A DNA stretch of 38,206 bases from Kofleriaceae bacterium. GTDB lineage: Bacteria > Myxococcota_A > Polyangia > Haliangiales > Haliangiaceae. Position numbers and translations under genes: made by a program. The notes beneath the pieces are model-generated. The model did not search any database. It saw only the letters and a program-made list of their open reading frames with translations, and was not told where the DNA came from. The DNA lies in the NCBI GenBank assembly GCA_018058095.1, contig JAGPCO010000076.1, positions 1 to 38,206 on the forward strand, read 5' to 3'. Positions 25,662 through 33,534 of the stretch are shown here, one piece after another. Each line of letters starts with the position of its first letter. The stretch's first letter is position 1.

Positions 25662-28501
25662 CGCCGTCGTCCCCGTCGCGGCGCCGGCTCGGGCGCGGCG
25701 CCGTCCGCCTTGGGCAGCCCCAGCGCGGCCGGCAGCTGCTCGTCGATCAGCGCGGCGACGCGGGACAGCTCGGCCAGGCTGGGTGAGGAGGTCGCGCTGG
25801 CGCTGGCCTGCAGGCGCTTGATGATCTCGGTCGCGGCCGTGCGATCGGCGTCCTTGGCGCCCTTCACGCTGACCATCGCCTCGGCGTAGGCCAGCTCGAC
25901 CAGCGGCACCATCGGCGCCTTGTCGCGCTCGAGCAGGCCGAACAGCTCGAGCGCCCCGGCCGCGTCGCCCTTGGCCATGGCCAGCTTGCCCTGCAGCCCG
26001 CGCGCTGGCAGGAAGCCTGGGTTGGCGGCCACCGCCTTGTCGAGCTCGGCCGCCGCGGGCTCGAGTTCACCGGCGGTGATCATCAGCTGGGCCAGGGTCG
26101 TGTGGGTCCGGTACTCGACCGGGTTGGGCGCGTCGTCGCTGATGCCGTCGATGGCCTGGGCCAGCTTCTTGCGGGCCTCGGCCGGGTCGCCGCCGGTGGC
26201 CACCAGGGCGGCGCCGAGCGCGTGCTGGCCCAGCTTGGACTTGGTCCGGCGCGCCACCTTCTCGAGAGCCGCGAACGCGCTGTCGCGGTCCTTGCCCGAG
26301 CTCGCGGCCAGCACCGCCGCCCACTCGCGCATGACCTGGGCCTCGAGGTTCTCGGGCGCGCGGGTGATGAGCTCGTCGGCCTCGGCCAGCGCGCCCTGCG
26401 CCTTGCCGGCGTCGATGAGGCCCTGCACGCGGATGAGGCGGGCCCGCACGCCCTCGACCTTGCTGGCGATGTCGACCGCCTTGTCGGGCACGCCGCCGGC
26501 GAGGTTGAGGCCGGCCTCGACCAGCAGCACGAGCGGATCGGGCTCGGCGTCCTTGAACGACTTGATGGTGGCGCGGGCCTTGGCCGAGGCCTCGAGGCGC
26601 CCGCGCAGGTACTGGGCCATGGCCAGGCGGGCCATGAAGCGCGACTCGGGCAGGTCGCCGCGCTCGGCCGGGGCGCTGGCCGCGGCCATCGACTTGAGGA
26701 ACTCGGCGTAGTCCTCGGTGGTGTTCTGCGCCAGCGCCAGCGCCAGGTTGCGGTAGGCCGCCACCCGCGGGCCGAGCGGCTTGTCGAGCTTGGCCGACAG
26801 GTCGTCGACGGCGGCGGTGGTGTCGACGCCACTCTCGGCCCGCCCCAGGGCCCGGCCGAGCAGGGCCAGCGGGTGGTCCTTCTCCGCGGCCAGGACCTCG
26901 TCGTACAGCTTGATCGCCTCGCCCAGCTGGCCCTCGTCCACCAGCAGATCGGCGCGGTCGATGACGGCCACCAGCAGGCCGCTACCGCCGTCGGTGGCGG
27001 CAGCGCCGGCCTGCTTGAGCGAGGCGTGCGCCGCCTTGCGCTCGCCGGCGGCGAGCTGGGCCCGGGCCTTGAGCCAGCGCGCCCACTGGTCGCCGTCATC
27101 GGCGGTGAGCAGGGCGTCGAGCGCGGTCACCACCTCGGCCAGCGCGGTGGTCGGCGCCTCGCGCGTCGGCAGCCGGGCCAGCTCGATGGCGCTCCTGCCG
27201 ATCGCGATCTCGTGGTAGCCCTTCTGCGTCGGCTTCTTGATGTCGCGCGCGGCCTGCTTGCAGGCGGTGTCGACGGTGTCCGGATCGGTGCCGTACAGCA
27301 GCGCGCGCAGGCCGGCGGTCTCGCACACGTAGGCGTAGGTCAGCGCGCTCCGCTTGTCGGTCTGGATCGCGACCTTGAGGTCCTGCAGCGCGCCGTCGAG
27401 GCCGACCCACGACGCGGTGACGATCTTCTCCTTGGCCGACTTCTGCAGGCGGGCCACCTTCTCGGCCTTGACCTTGTTCGAGTACCACCAGTACCCGCCG
27501 CCGCCGCCGACGCCGAGGAACAGCAGCACGAAGAGAAAGATGAACATCCGGGTGGTCGACCGACCCCAGCGCCGATCCGGCTTGAGGTCGTAGTCGAGCT
27601 CGGGCACACGCACGCCGCCGATGTCGAGCAGGCCGCCGGTGAGCAGATCGTTGAGGTAGTTCTCGCCGACCGCGGCCGACCGGCGCAGCGACGGCGCGGC
27701 GGCGTTCTTCTCGCGGGTGTTGGACACCACCCGCGGCCGCACCACCTCCCCCGAGGGAGCAAGCGGCGGCGCCAGGCTGGCCGGCTTGCTGCGAGCGGGC
27801 GCCGGCGCCGGCGCGGGGGCACGGGCCGGCGGGCGGGCCGGCGCCGCGGCCGGGCTGCTGGCCAGCATCGCCGGGCCCGGCCCGGCGTGGTCGTCGAACG
27901 GGTTGACCGCGGTCGGGTCGGCGTCGATCGGCGCCGGCTGGGCGGCGGCGCGCATCGACTGCCGGGGTGGTGCGGGCGCCGCGGTGCGGGTCGGGGCCGG
28001 GGCCGCGGCCGGCGGCCGGGCCCGGGCATCCTGGCGCGGGCTGATGGGCGACGGGATCGGCGGCGGCGGGTCGAGCTGCTGCCCGGCGCGAGCCCGCCGC
28101 AACAGGGTCAACACCGTGCTGCTGGTCGGGTCGAGGTTCTGCGCGTGCTGCAGGACCGGGAGGGCCCGCTCGTAGTCGGACCGGCGCAGCAGCACCTCGC
28201 CCAGCAGGGCGAAGCCGCCGCGCGAGTTGCGGTCGACCTTGACCACCCGCAGCAGCTCGCCCTGCGCCTCTTTCCACTGGTGCAGCGCGCAGTGGGCGCG
28301 GGCCAGCATGACCCGGCCCTCCGAGCTGTTCGGGTCGGCCGACAGGCCGGTGGCGCCGACCCGGAGCGCGTCCTGGGGACGGCCCAGGGCCAGGTACGCG
28401 TCACCGAGGTCGATGAAGGCCGGGGAGGCCGGATCACGCCGGACCAGATCCTCGAGCTCCTCGATCTCCTGCGCAGACGGGCGGCGATCGGATTCGACCA
28501 T
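25658..28501 (-). CDS. Large TPR protein with a single central membrane segment
   Basis: 947 aa from the ATG at 28499-28501, which has AAAGG about 8 nt upstream. The cytoplasmic N-terminus has TPR repeats at about 10-145 (AFIDLGDAYLALGRPQDALR, GRVMLARAHCALHQWKEAQG). A Pro/Ala-rich linker runs to about 265, and one membrane helix is at about 319-341 (FIFLFVLLFLGVGGGGGYWW). A long extracytoplasmic set of helical repeats fills about 345-925, and the tail is basic (PAPRRGRRR). Such proteins usually scaffold envelope complexes, but I do not recognise this one. An in-frame extension to 28897 is Arg/Ala-rich shadow. Its stop overlaps the GTG start of the HMA gene by 4 nt, and it leads this three-gene operon. 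Confidence 0.9.
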   Translation of the reverse strand: MVESDRRPSAQEIEELEDLVRRDPASPAFIDLGDAYLALGRPQDALRVGATGLSADPNSSEGRVMLARAHCALHQWKEAQGELLRVVKVDRNSRGGFALLGEVLLRRSDYERALPVLQHAQNLDPTSSTVLTLLRRARAGQQLDPPPPIPSPISPRQDARARPPAAAPAPTRTAAPAPPRQSMRAAAQPAPIDADPTAVNPFDDHAGPGPAMLASSPAAAPARPPARAPAPAPAPARSKPASLAPPLAPSGEVVRPRVVSNTREKNAAAPSLRRSAAVGENYLNDLLTGGLLDIGGVRVPELDYDLKPDRRWGRSTTRMFIFLFVLLFLGVGGGGGYWWYSNKVKAEKVARLQKSAKEKIVTASWVGLDGALQDLKVAIQTDKRSALTYAYVCETAGLRALLYGTDPDTVDTACKQAARDIKKPTQKGYHEIAIGRSAIELARLPTREAPTTALAEVVTALDALLTADDGDQWARWLKARAQLAAGERKAAHASLKQAGAAATDGGSGLLVAVIDRADLLVDEGQLGEAIKLYDEVLAAEKDHPLALLGRALGRAESGVDTTAAVDDLSAKLDKPLGPRVAAYRNLALALAQNTTEDYAEFLKSMAAASAPAERGDLPESRFMARLAMAQYLRGRLEASAKARATIKSFKDAEPDPLVLLVEAGLNLAGGVPDKAVDIASKVEGVRARLIRVQGLIDAGKAQGALAEADELITRAPENLEAQVMREWAAVLAASSGKDRDSAFAALEKVARRTKSKLGQHALGAALVATGGDPAEARKKLAQAIDGISDDAPNPVEYRTHTTLAQLMITAGELEPAAAELDKAVAANPGFLPARGLQGKLAMAKGDAAGALELFGLLERDKAPMVPLVELAYAEAMVSVKGAKDADRTAATEIIKRLQASASATSSPSLAELSRVAALIDEQLPAALGLPKADGAAPEPAPRRGRRR

Positions 28502-28517
28502 GCGGAAGCCTTTCGAG

Positions 28518-28546
28518 ACTAAACCGAAATCGGGTGGCGCAGCAAA
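28518..28546 (-). promoter_or_regulatory. Candidate promoter of the TPR-HMA-lipoprotein operon
   Basis: On the minus strand TTTGCT (28541-28546) and TTTAGT (28518-28523) are 17 bp apart, 16 nt before the TPR start codon. Both boxes match the consensus only partly, but this is the sole AT-rich patch in the 82-nt gap. Confidence 0.4.
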
Positions 28547-28583
28547 CCCGCGGGCCGCGAATACACCACGAGCCCGCCCGCCC

Positions 28584-29219
28584 TCACGGCGCGCACGCGG
28601 CGCGGGCGGAAAAGCGCTGCCCGGGGCACGATCCCGAGGCGCGGAAGGTCTGCCCGTCGCAGCCGCAATAGCTGCGCAGATCACGCGTGCAGCCGCGTGC
28701 ACGCGCCGCGCACGTGCCGGGCTGATCGGACCCGCAGCCCTGCCCTTCACAAACGCCGCTGTCACACTCGCTGGCGGCCAGACATGGCGCACCGACCGGC
28801 CGCGCGGTGGCGGCGGTGCTGGTGCACGCGCCCCGGCTGGCGAAGCGGGCGCCCGGGCACGAGCCCGACGCCGAGAAGGTCGCGCCGTCGCAGCCACAGT
28901 AGGCCTGGATGTCCATCGTGCAGGCGCGCATCCGGCTCACACAGCGGCCGGCGCCGTCGCCACAGCCCTGGCCCTCGCACACCCCGCTGGTGCAGTCGGC
29001 CGCGGCGGTGCAGGCCGCCCCGTCGGGCTGGCCCGGGCCCGGCGCCTCGCTCGCCGAGCCGGCGCCGACGGACGAGCCGGCGCCCGAGCCTGGCCCCGGC
29101 TCGGTCGGCGGGGGCAGGTAGGTGGAGCCGCCCGACATCGGCGGCGGCGGCGGCGCGGTCGACACCGGGCAGCCGACCAGCGCGAGCAGCAAGAGCACCG
29201 GCACGATCGAGCGCGACAT
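28584..29219 (-). CDS. Cys-rich lipoprotein with two tandem Kazal-like modules
   Basis: 211 aa. The signal peptide MSRSIVPVLLLLALVGC has a canonical lipobox (LVGC, Cys17). A Pro/Gly/Ser linker leads to two tandem ~67-residue modules, each with C-x(5)-C-x(3)-VCEGQGC, a run of further cysteines, YCGCDG-TF-ASGSCPG-RF and a final Cys. The CGCDGxTF core resembles Kazal-type domains, known as protease inhibitors. The modules are closely similar, so the duplication looks recent. All cysteines are paired in number between copies, consistent with disulfides on the cell surface. It is transcribed away from aroC, 48 bp from its start. Confidence 0.85.
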   Translation of the reverse strand: MSRSIVPVLLLLALVGCPVSTAPPPPPMSGGSTYLPPPTEPGPGSGAGSSVGAGSASEAPGPGQPDGAACTAAADCTSGVCEGQGCGDGAGRCVSRMRACTMDIQAYCGCDGATFSASGSCPGARFASRGACTSTAATARPVGAPCLAASECDSGVCEGQGCGSDQPGTCAARARGCTRDLRSYCGCDGQTFRASGSCPGQRFSARAACAP

Positions 29220-29267
29220 GCCGGCAGCATACGCGGGCGGGAGCGGTCGGTGCTACCGTGACCGGCC

Positions 29268-30350
29268 ATGGGATCGACGTTCGGCCGGGCCCTGCGGGTC
29301 ACCACCTTCGGCGAGTCACACGGCCCGGGTGTCGGCGTGGTCGTCGACGGCGCCCCGCCCCGGCTGCCGCTGACGACCGCGGCGGTGCAGCACGAGCTCG
29401 ATCGGCGCCGGCCGGGCCAGAGCACGCTGGTGACGCCGCGGCGCGAGGAGGATCGGGTCGAGATCCTGTCCGGCGTCGCGGACGACCTGACGCTGGGCAC
29501 GCCGATCGCCATGCTGGTGCGCAACCAGGACGGCCGCGGCGGCGACTACCGCGAGCTGGCCGACCGCTACCGGCCGTCACACGCCGACTACACCTACGAC
29601 GCCAAGTTCGGCATCCGCGCCGTCGCCGGCGGTGGGCGCGCCAGCGCCCGCGAGACCATCGGCCGCGTCGCCGCCGGGGTGGTGGCCCGGGCCATCCTCG
29701 CCCCGCTCGGGATCGAGCTGGTGGCGTGGGTCGACCAGGTCGCCGACGTCGACGCCGACGTCGACGGCGAAGCGGTCACGGTCGACCAGGTCGAGGCGAC
29801 GCCGATCCGCTGCCCCGATCCGGCCGCCGCCGCGCGCATGATCGAGCGGGTCGAGGCCGCGCGCAAGGACGGCGACTCCGTCGGCGGTGTGATGCGCGCG
29901 GTGGCCCGGCGGGTCCCGGCCGGGCTGGGTGAGCCGGTGTTCGACAAGCTCGACGCCGACCTGGCCAAGGCGATGATGAGCCTGCCCGCGGTCAAGGCGG
30001 TCGAGATCGGCTCGGGCTTCGCCGGGACCCGCATGCGCGGCTCGGACCACAACGATCACTTCGTGCCCGGCGCCCCACCCCGCCCCATCCGCACCGATCG
30101 CAACCACTCGGGCGGCATCCAGGGCGGCATCTCCAACGGCGAGATCATCACCCTGCGCATCGGCTTCAAGCCGACGGCGACCATCATGCAGCCGCAGCCC
30201 ACGGTCGACCAGGCCGGGCGCGCGGTGGTGCTGGCCCCGCGCGGGCGGCACGACCCCTGTGTGCTGCCGCGCGCGGTGCCGATCGTCGAGGCCATGCTGG
30301 CGCTGGTGCTGGCCGATCACTGGCTGCGGCAGCGCGGCCAGTGCGGGTGA
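29268..30350 (+). CDS. aroC: Chorismate synthase
   Basis: 360-aa enzyme of the last shikimate step, 5-enolpyruvylshikimate-3-phosphate to chorismate, dependent on reduced FMN. Signatures present are [15 protein letters not shown] near the N-terminus, [51 protein letters not shown] and the C-terminal [17 protein letters not shown]. The ATG at 29268 gives the family start [19 protein letters not shown]. It is followed after 61 nt by the Rieske gene on the same strand. Confidence 0.98.
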   Translation: MGSTFGRALRVTTFGESHGPGVGVVVDGAPPRLPLTTAAVQHELDRRRPGQSTLVTPRREEDRVEILSGVADDLTLGTPIAMLVRNQDGRGGDYRELADRYRPSHADYTYDAKFGIRAVAGGGRASARETIGRVAAGVVARAILAPLGIELVAWVDQVADVDADVDGEAVTVDQVEATPIRCPDPAAAARMIERVEAARKDGDSVGGVMRAVARRVPAGLGEPVFDKLDADLAKAMMSLPAVKAVEIGSGFAGTRMRGSDHNDHFVPGAPPRPIRTDRNHSGGIQGGISNGEIITLRIGFKPTATIMQPQPTVDQAGRAVVLAPRGRHDPCVLPRAVPIVEAMLALVLADHWLRQRGQCG

Positions 30351-30411
30351 GGCGGATCCCGTCGGCCCGACGCGCCGGCCGGCTGTCAGGGGGGTGACCT
30401 AACCTGGGCTC

Positions 30412-30795
30412 GTGCCGTCTCTGTCCGCGCTCCTGGCCGACCTGCTGCCACCCACCCTGGGCCGGCCGAGCGTGGCCGAGGTCGCGGCCGGGCTCGCGCC
30501 GGGGCAGCTGGGCGCGGCCGAGCAGGCCGGTCAGCCGGTGGTGGTCGTGCGCCAGGCCGACGGACAGCTGCACGTGCTCGACGACGCCTGCCCGCACGAC
30601 GGCGGACCGCTGTCGGACGGCTACCTCGAGGCCGGCCTGGTGGTGTGCGCGCGCCACGGGTGGGAGGTCGACCCGGCCAGCGGCGCCTGCCCGCGCCGGC
30701 CCCAGGCGGCGTGCCGGCGCCGGTCGGGCGCCGTCTCGGCCGGTCGGCCGGCGGTTTCCGCCGCGATTCTTGACCGGGTCGCCCCGGACCGCTAG
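30412..30795 (+). CDS. Small Rieske [2Fe-2S] protein
   Basis: 127 aa from a GTG start. A Rieske fold at about 40-95 has the cluster ligands Cys60-x-His62 (ACPHDGGPLSDG) and Cys79-x2-His82 (VCARHGWEVDPASGAC). There is no signal peptide, so it is probably a cytoplasmic ferredoxin-type carrier or the Fe-S subunit of an oxygenase-like system. The tail after residue 95 is Arg-rich and probably disordered. It starts a same-strand cassette with the ETF-like gene 12 nt downstream, which suggests that it passes electrons to or from that protein. Confidence 0.9.
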   Translation: MPSLSALLADLLPPTLGRPSVAEVAAGLAPGQLGAAEQAGQPVVVVRQADGQLHVLDDACPHDGGPLSDGYLEAGLVVCARHGWEVDPASGACPRRPQAACRRRSGAVSAGRPAVSAAILDRVAPDR

Positions 30796-30807
30796 CGTTC
30801 CGCCCCG

Positions 30808-32061
30808 GTGGCCTCGGTCCTCGTCTATATCGAGGCGGAGGGCGATGGTCCGACCCCCGCCACGACGCGCGCGATCGCAGCCGGCCGGCGGCTGGCGACC
30901 TCGCTTGGCGCAGAGCTGGCCGGCGTGGTGGTGGTGAGCGCGCCGCCCGGTAGCGACGGAGCCCCGGCCGATCCGGCGGTGGCCACCCACAGCGGCCTGG
31001 CCGCCCGCCTCGCCACCGGTGGCATCGACAAGGTCGTGCTGGCCACCGCGGTCGGCCCGATCGAGCCACGCCTGTGGGCCACCGTCGGCCCGACCCTGGC
31101 CGCGGTGTGTGACCAGCTGCGGCCCGGCATCGTCATCGTCCCGGCCGGGGACGCCGCCGACGAGCTGGCGCCGCGCCTGGCCGCCCACCTCGGCGCGCTG
31201 CTGGTCCGCCGCGGCGAGCTGGCGCCGGCGCCGCGCCTGACCCTGCTCGGGCGCGGACCGCGGCCGCAGGAGATCGACCTCGACGACCTCGATCGCGCGC
31301 TGGTGTTCGACAGCAGCGCGACCGAGGCGGCCGAGGCGCGCGGCGACGCCGACGCCGAGATCCTGCTGCTCGCGGTCGATCGGCCGGGCGACCCGGCGCT
31401 GCGGCTGGTGCCGGCCGGCGCGCCCCTCGACGGCCCCACCACGCGCACCGAGCCGGGCGAGGGCGACGGCGACCGCGCGGGCACGCTCGGCCGGGCCGTC
31501 GTCACCCTCGCCCTGACCGGCGCTGGCGCGGAGGTGGTGGCGCTGAGCGCGATGGCCGGCGCGCGCGATCCGGGCCGCTGGGTGGCGATCGCGGGCGGAC
31601 CGGACCGGACCGGCGCGCTGGCAGCGGCGAGCGCGGCCCAGGCAGGGCGCCTGGTCGACCTGGTCGACGACGACTTCGGCGAGCGCGACTACCTCGGCCA
31701 GGCCCAGGTGGTGGCCGCCGCCATCCGTCGCACCGGCGGCGAGGTGGTGGTGGCCGACGATCCCGTGCTGGCCGGCGCCCTGGCCGAGCTGCTCGAGCGC
31801 GGCCTGGTCACCGGCGTGACCGGGCTGGGCCACGGCGCCGACGGGCTGCGGATCGACCGCGGCGATCGCACCTTGCTGGCGCACGGCCCGGTCGTGCTGG
31901 CGTGGGCCGAGGTGGTCGCGCCGCCGGCGCCGGCCACCGCGGCCAGCCCGACCGCGCCGCCCGTGCGCGAGTCCTGGTCGCTGGCCGACCTCGGCCTCGA
32001 CGCCACCACGCTGCGGCACCGGCGCCGGCGCGATCGCCCGACCGGGAGCCCACCGTCGTGA
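30808..32061 (+). CDS. Electron-transfer-flavoprotein-like protein with tandem ETF modules
   Basis: 417 aa from a GTG. The N-terminal half (VLVYIEAEGDGPTPATTRAI, GIDKVVLATAVGPIEPRLWA, IVIVPAGDAADELAPRLAAH, LGALLVRRGELA) reads like the nucleotide-binding domain of the ETF alpha subunit. The second half (AEVVALSAMAG, then VLAGALAELLERGLVTGVTG and the end WSLADLGLDATTLRH) reads like ETF beta. I do not see the alpha-subunit FAD-binding C-terminal motif (GISGAIQH type), so flavin binding is uncertain. The stop overlaps the next GTG (GTGA). Its role as an electron carrier paired with the Rieske protein is inferred. Confidence 0.75.
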   Translation: MASVLVYIEAEGDGPTPATTRAIAAGRRLATSLGAELAGVVVVSAPPGSDGAPADPAVATHSGLAARLATGGIDKVVLATAVGPIEPRLWATVGPTLAAVCDQLRPGIVIVPAGDAADELAPRLAAHLGALLVRRGELAPAPRLTLLGRGPRPQEIDLDDLDRALVFDSSATEAAEARGDADAEILLLAVDRPGDPALRLVPAGAPLDGPTTRTEPGEGDGDRAGTLGRAVVTLALTGAGAEVVALSAMAGARDPGRWVAIAGGPDRTGALAAASAAQAGRLVDLVDDDFGERDYLGQAQVVAAAIRRTGGEVVVADDPVLAGALAELLERGLVTGVTGLGHGADGLRIDRGDRTLLAHGPVVLAWAEVVAPPAPATAASPTAPPVRESWSLADLGLDATTLRHRRRRDRPTGSPPS

Positions 32062-33524
32062 CCGGCGCGGCGTCGCCGCGTCCGACCGGCGAGGCCGCGG
32101 CCGCGGTGGCGATCTGCGCCGACGGTGAGCTGGCCGAGGCGGTGTGCCGGTGCCTGGCCGTGCGTGGCCTGCGCGCCCACCCGGTCGGCCCGGACCAGGC
32201 CAGCGCGGTGATCGCCGCCGGCACGGTGGTCGGGTGGGCCCTGGCCGAGCTGCCCGACCCGACGGTCGCGGCCCGGGTCGCGATCGCCGCCACCGCCGCG
32301 GCCCAGGCCGGGCGGCCGCTGGTGCTGCTGCTGCCGCCGGCGCGAGTGACCGGCCCGGGCGCGCGCGAGCGGGCCGCCGCGCTGGCCCACCTGCGCGCCG
32401 CCGGCGCCGCCATCGTTCACGACCCCGACCCGTGGATCGAGGCGCTCCTGCTGGTGGCGCTGTTCGGGCCGCCGCGCGGGCCGCGGGTGGCGATGATCGC
32501 CGACGACACCTCGCTGGTGGCGGTGGCGACCGCGGCCGCCGCGGCCGAGGCCGCGCAGCTCGGCGCGCGCGCGCACGAGCTGATGGCCGACCCCGACGCC
32601 CCGACCGACGTCGTGCTGCACGACGCCGCCCTTGCGCCGCCGGCGTCGATCGGGCCGGATCGAAGCCGACCGCTGGCGGTGCCGGTGTTCGCCCGGGCCG
32701 AGCTGGCCGATGCCCGGCCGGCCCTGCACGGCGTGCGCGCGGCACTGGGCGCGGCGCTGGCGGTCGGGCGGGCGATGGAGCGGATCACGGCCGGGCTGGG
32801 GCCGGCCCCCTCCGCCCGACCGCGCGACCTCACCGTCGACGCCGCCCGGGTCGAGCGGCAGCTGGCGCGGATCGGCTCGTGGGACCGACGCGTCGGTGAC
32901 CACGAGTGCAAGGTGCTGCTGGCCGCCTACGGCGTGCCGGTGATCCGGCAGGCGGTGGCGACCACGCCGTCGGCGGCGACCCGCATCGCCAAGAAGGTCG
33001 GCTTCCCGGTCGAGCTCAAGCCGTACGGCAACGAGGTGGCGACCGAACGCGCGGGCTGCCCGATCGCCCGCGCCATCACCACCGCGTCGGAGGTGCGGCG
33101 CGGCATGGCCACGGTCCTGACCGCGGCGCCGCCGGCGGCGGTCAGCGCGGCCGCGCCGTCGGGCGGGGATGGCGCGGTGATCGTGCGCGAGACCCCGCCG
33201 AGCGGACGGCCGGCCCATGCCCGGTTCGAGCGGGTCGCCGGGCTGGGGTGGATCGTCGTGCTCGAGGTGCCCGGCGCGGCCGAGGTGCTGGCCGCGCCCT
33301 GCCCGCTGCGCCCGCTCGACGCCACCGGGCTGGCGGCGATGGTGGCGGCGACCCGCCTGGGCGACGCCGAGCCCGACCACGCCGCCCTGGCCGACCTGCT
33401 GCGGCGCGCCTCGCACCTGGTGGTCGATCACGCCGACCGGATCGGCGCGCTCGAGCTCAGCGCCGTGGTCGGCGGCCCGCGCACGCTGGTGGTCGACTGC
33501 GTGATCGAGCTGGCGTCGAGCTGA
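32058..33524 (+). CDS. Divergent ATP-grasp acyl-CoA synthetase-like protein
   Basis: 488 aa from the GTG at 32058, which overlaps the preceding stop by 4 nt. The C-terminal part matches the ATP-grasp domain of ADP-forming acyl-CoA synthetases: HECKVLLAAYGVPVIRQAVA, then KKVGFPVELKPYG, TTASEVRRGMATV and VIVRETPPSGRPAHARFERV. The usual FGPVVMFGLGG segment is here LGWIVVLEVPG, so catalysis may be altered or lost. The N-terminal half has CoA-ligase-like segments (PRVAMIADDTSLVAVATAAA) but no clear CoA-binding Rossmann domain with the catalytic His. It is probably cytoplasmic. The gene converges on the tRNA nucleotidyltransferase gene with a 10-nt gap. Confidence 0.7.
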   Translation: MTGAASPRPTGEAAAAVAICADGELAEAVCRCLAVRGLRAHPVGPDQASAVIAAGTVVGWALAELPDPTVAARVAIAATAAAQAGRPLVLLLPPARVTGPGARERAAALAHLRAAGAAIVHDPDPWIEALLLVALFGPPRGPRVAMIADDTSLVAVATAAAAAEAAQLGARAHELMADPDAPTDVVLHDAALAPPASIGPDRSRPLAVPVFARAELADARPALHGVRAALGAALAVGRAMERITAGLGPAPSARPRDLTVDAARVERQLARIGSWDRRVGDHECKVLLAAYGVPVIRQAVATTPSAATRIAKKVGFPVELKPYGNEVATERAGCPIARAITTASEVRRGMATVLTAAPPAAVSAAAPSGGDGAVIVRETPPSGRPAHARFERVAGLGWIVVLEVPGAAEVLAAPCPLRPLDATGLAAMVAATRLGDAEPDHAALADLLRRASHLVVDHADRIGALELSAVVGGPRTLVVDCVIELASS

Positions 33525-33534
33525 CGGCGTCCGG

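Noticed and set aside
28502-28897. N-terminal extension of the TPR protein
   Set aside because: It is Arg/Ala/Pro-rich, overlaps the Cys-rich lipoprotein gene and lacks a start signal. The ATG at 28499-28501 has a ribosome binding site.
30184-33431. Long minus-strand frames opposite aroC, the ETF-like and the ATP-grasp genes
   Set aside because: They have shadow composition and no domain; the plus-strand frames have Rieske, ETF and ATP-grasp motifs with tight gene spacing.
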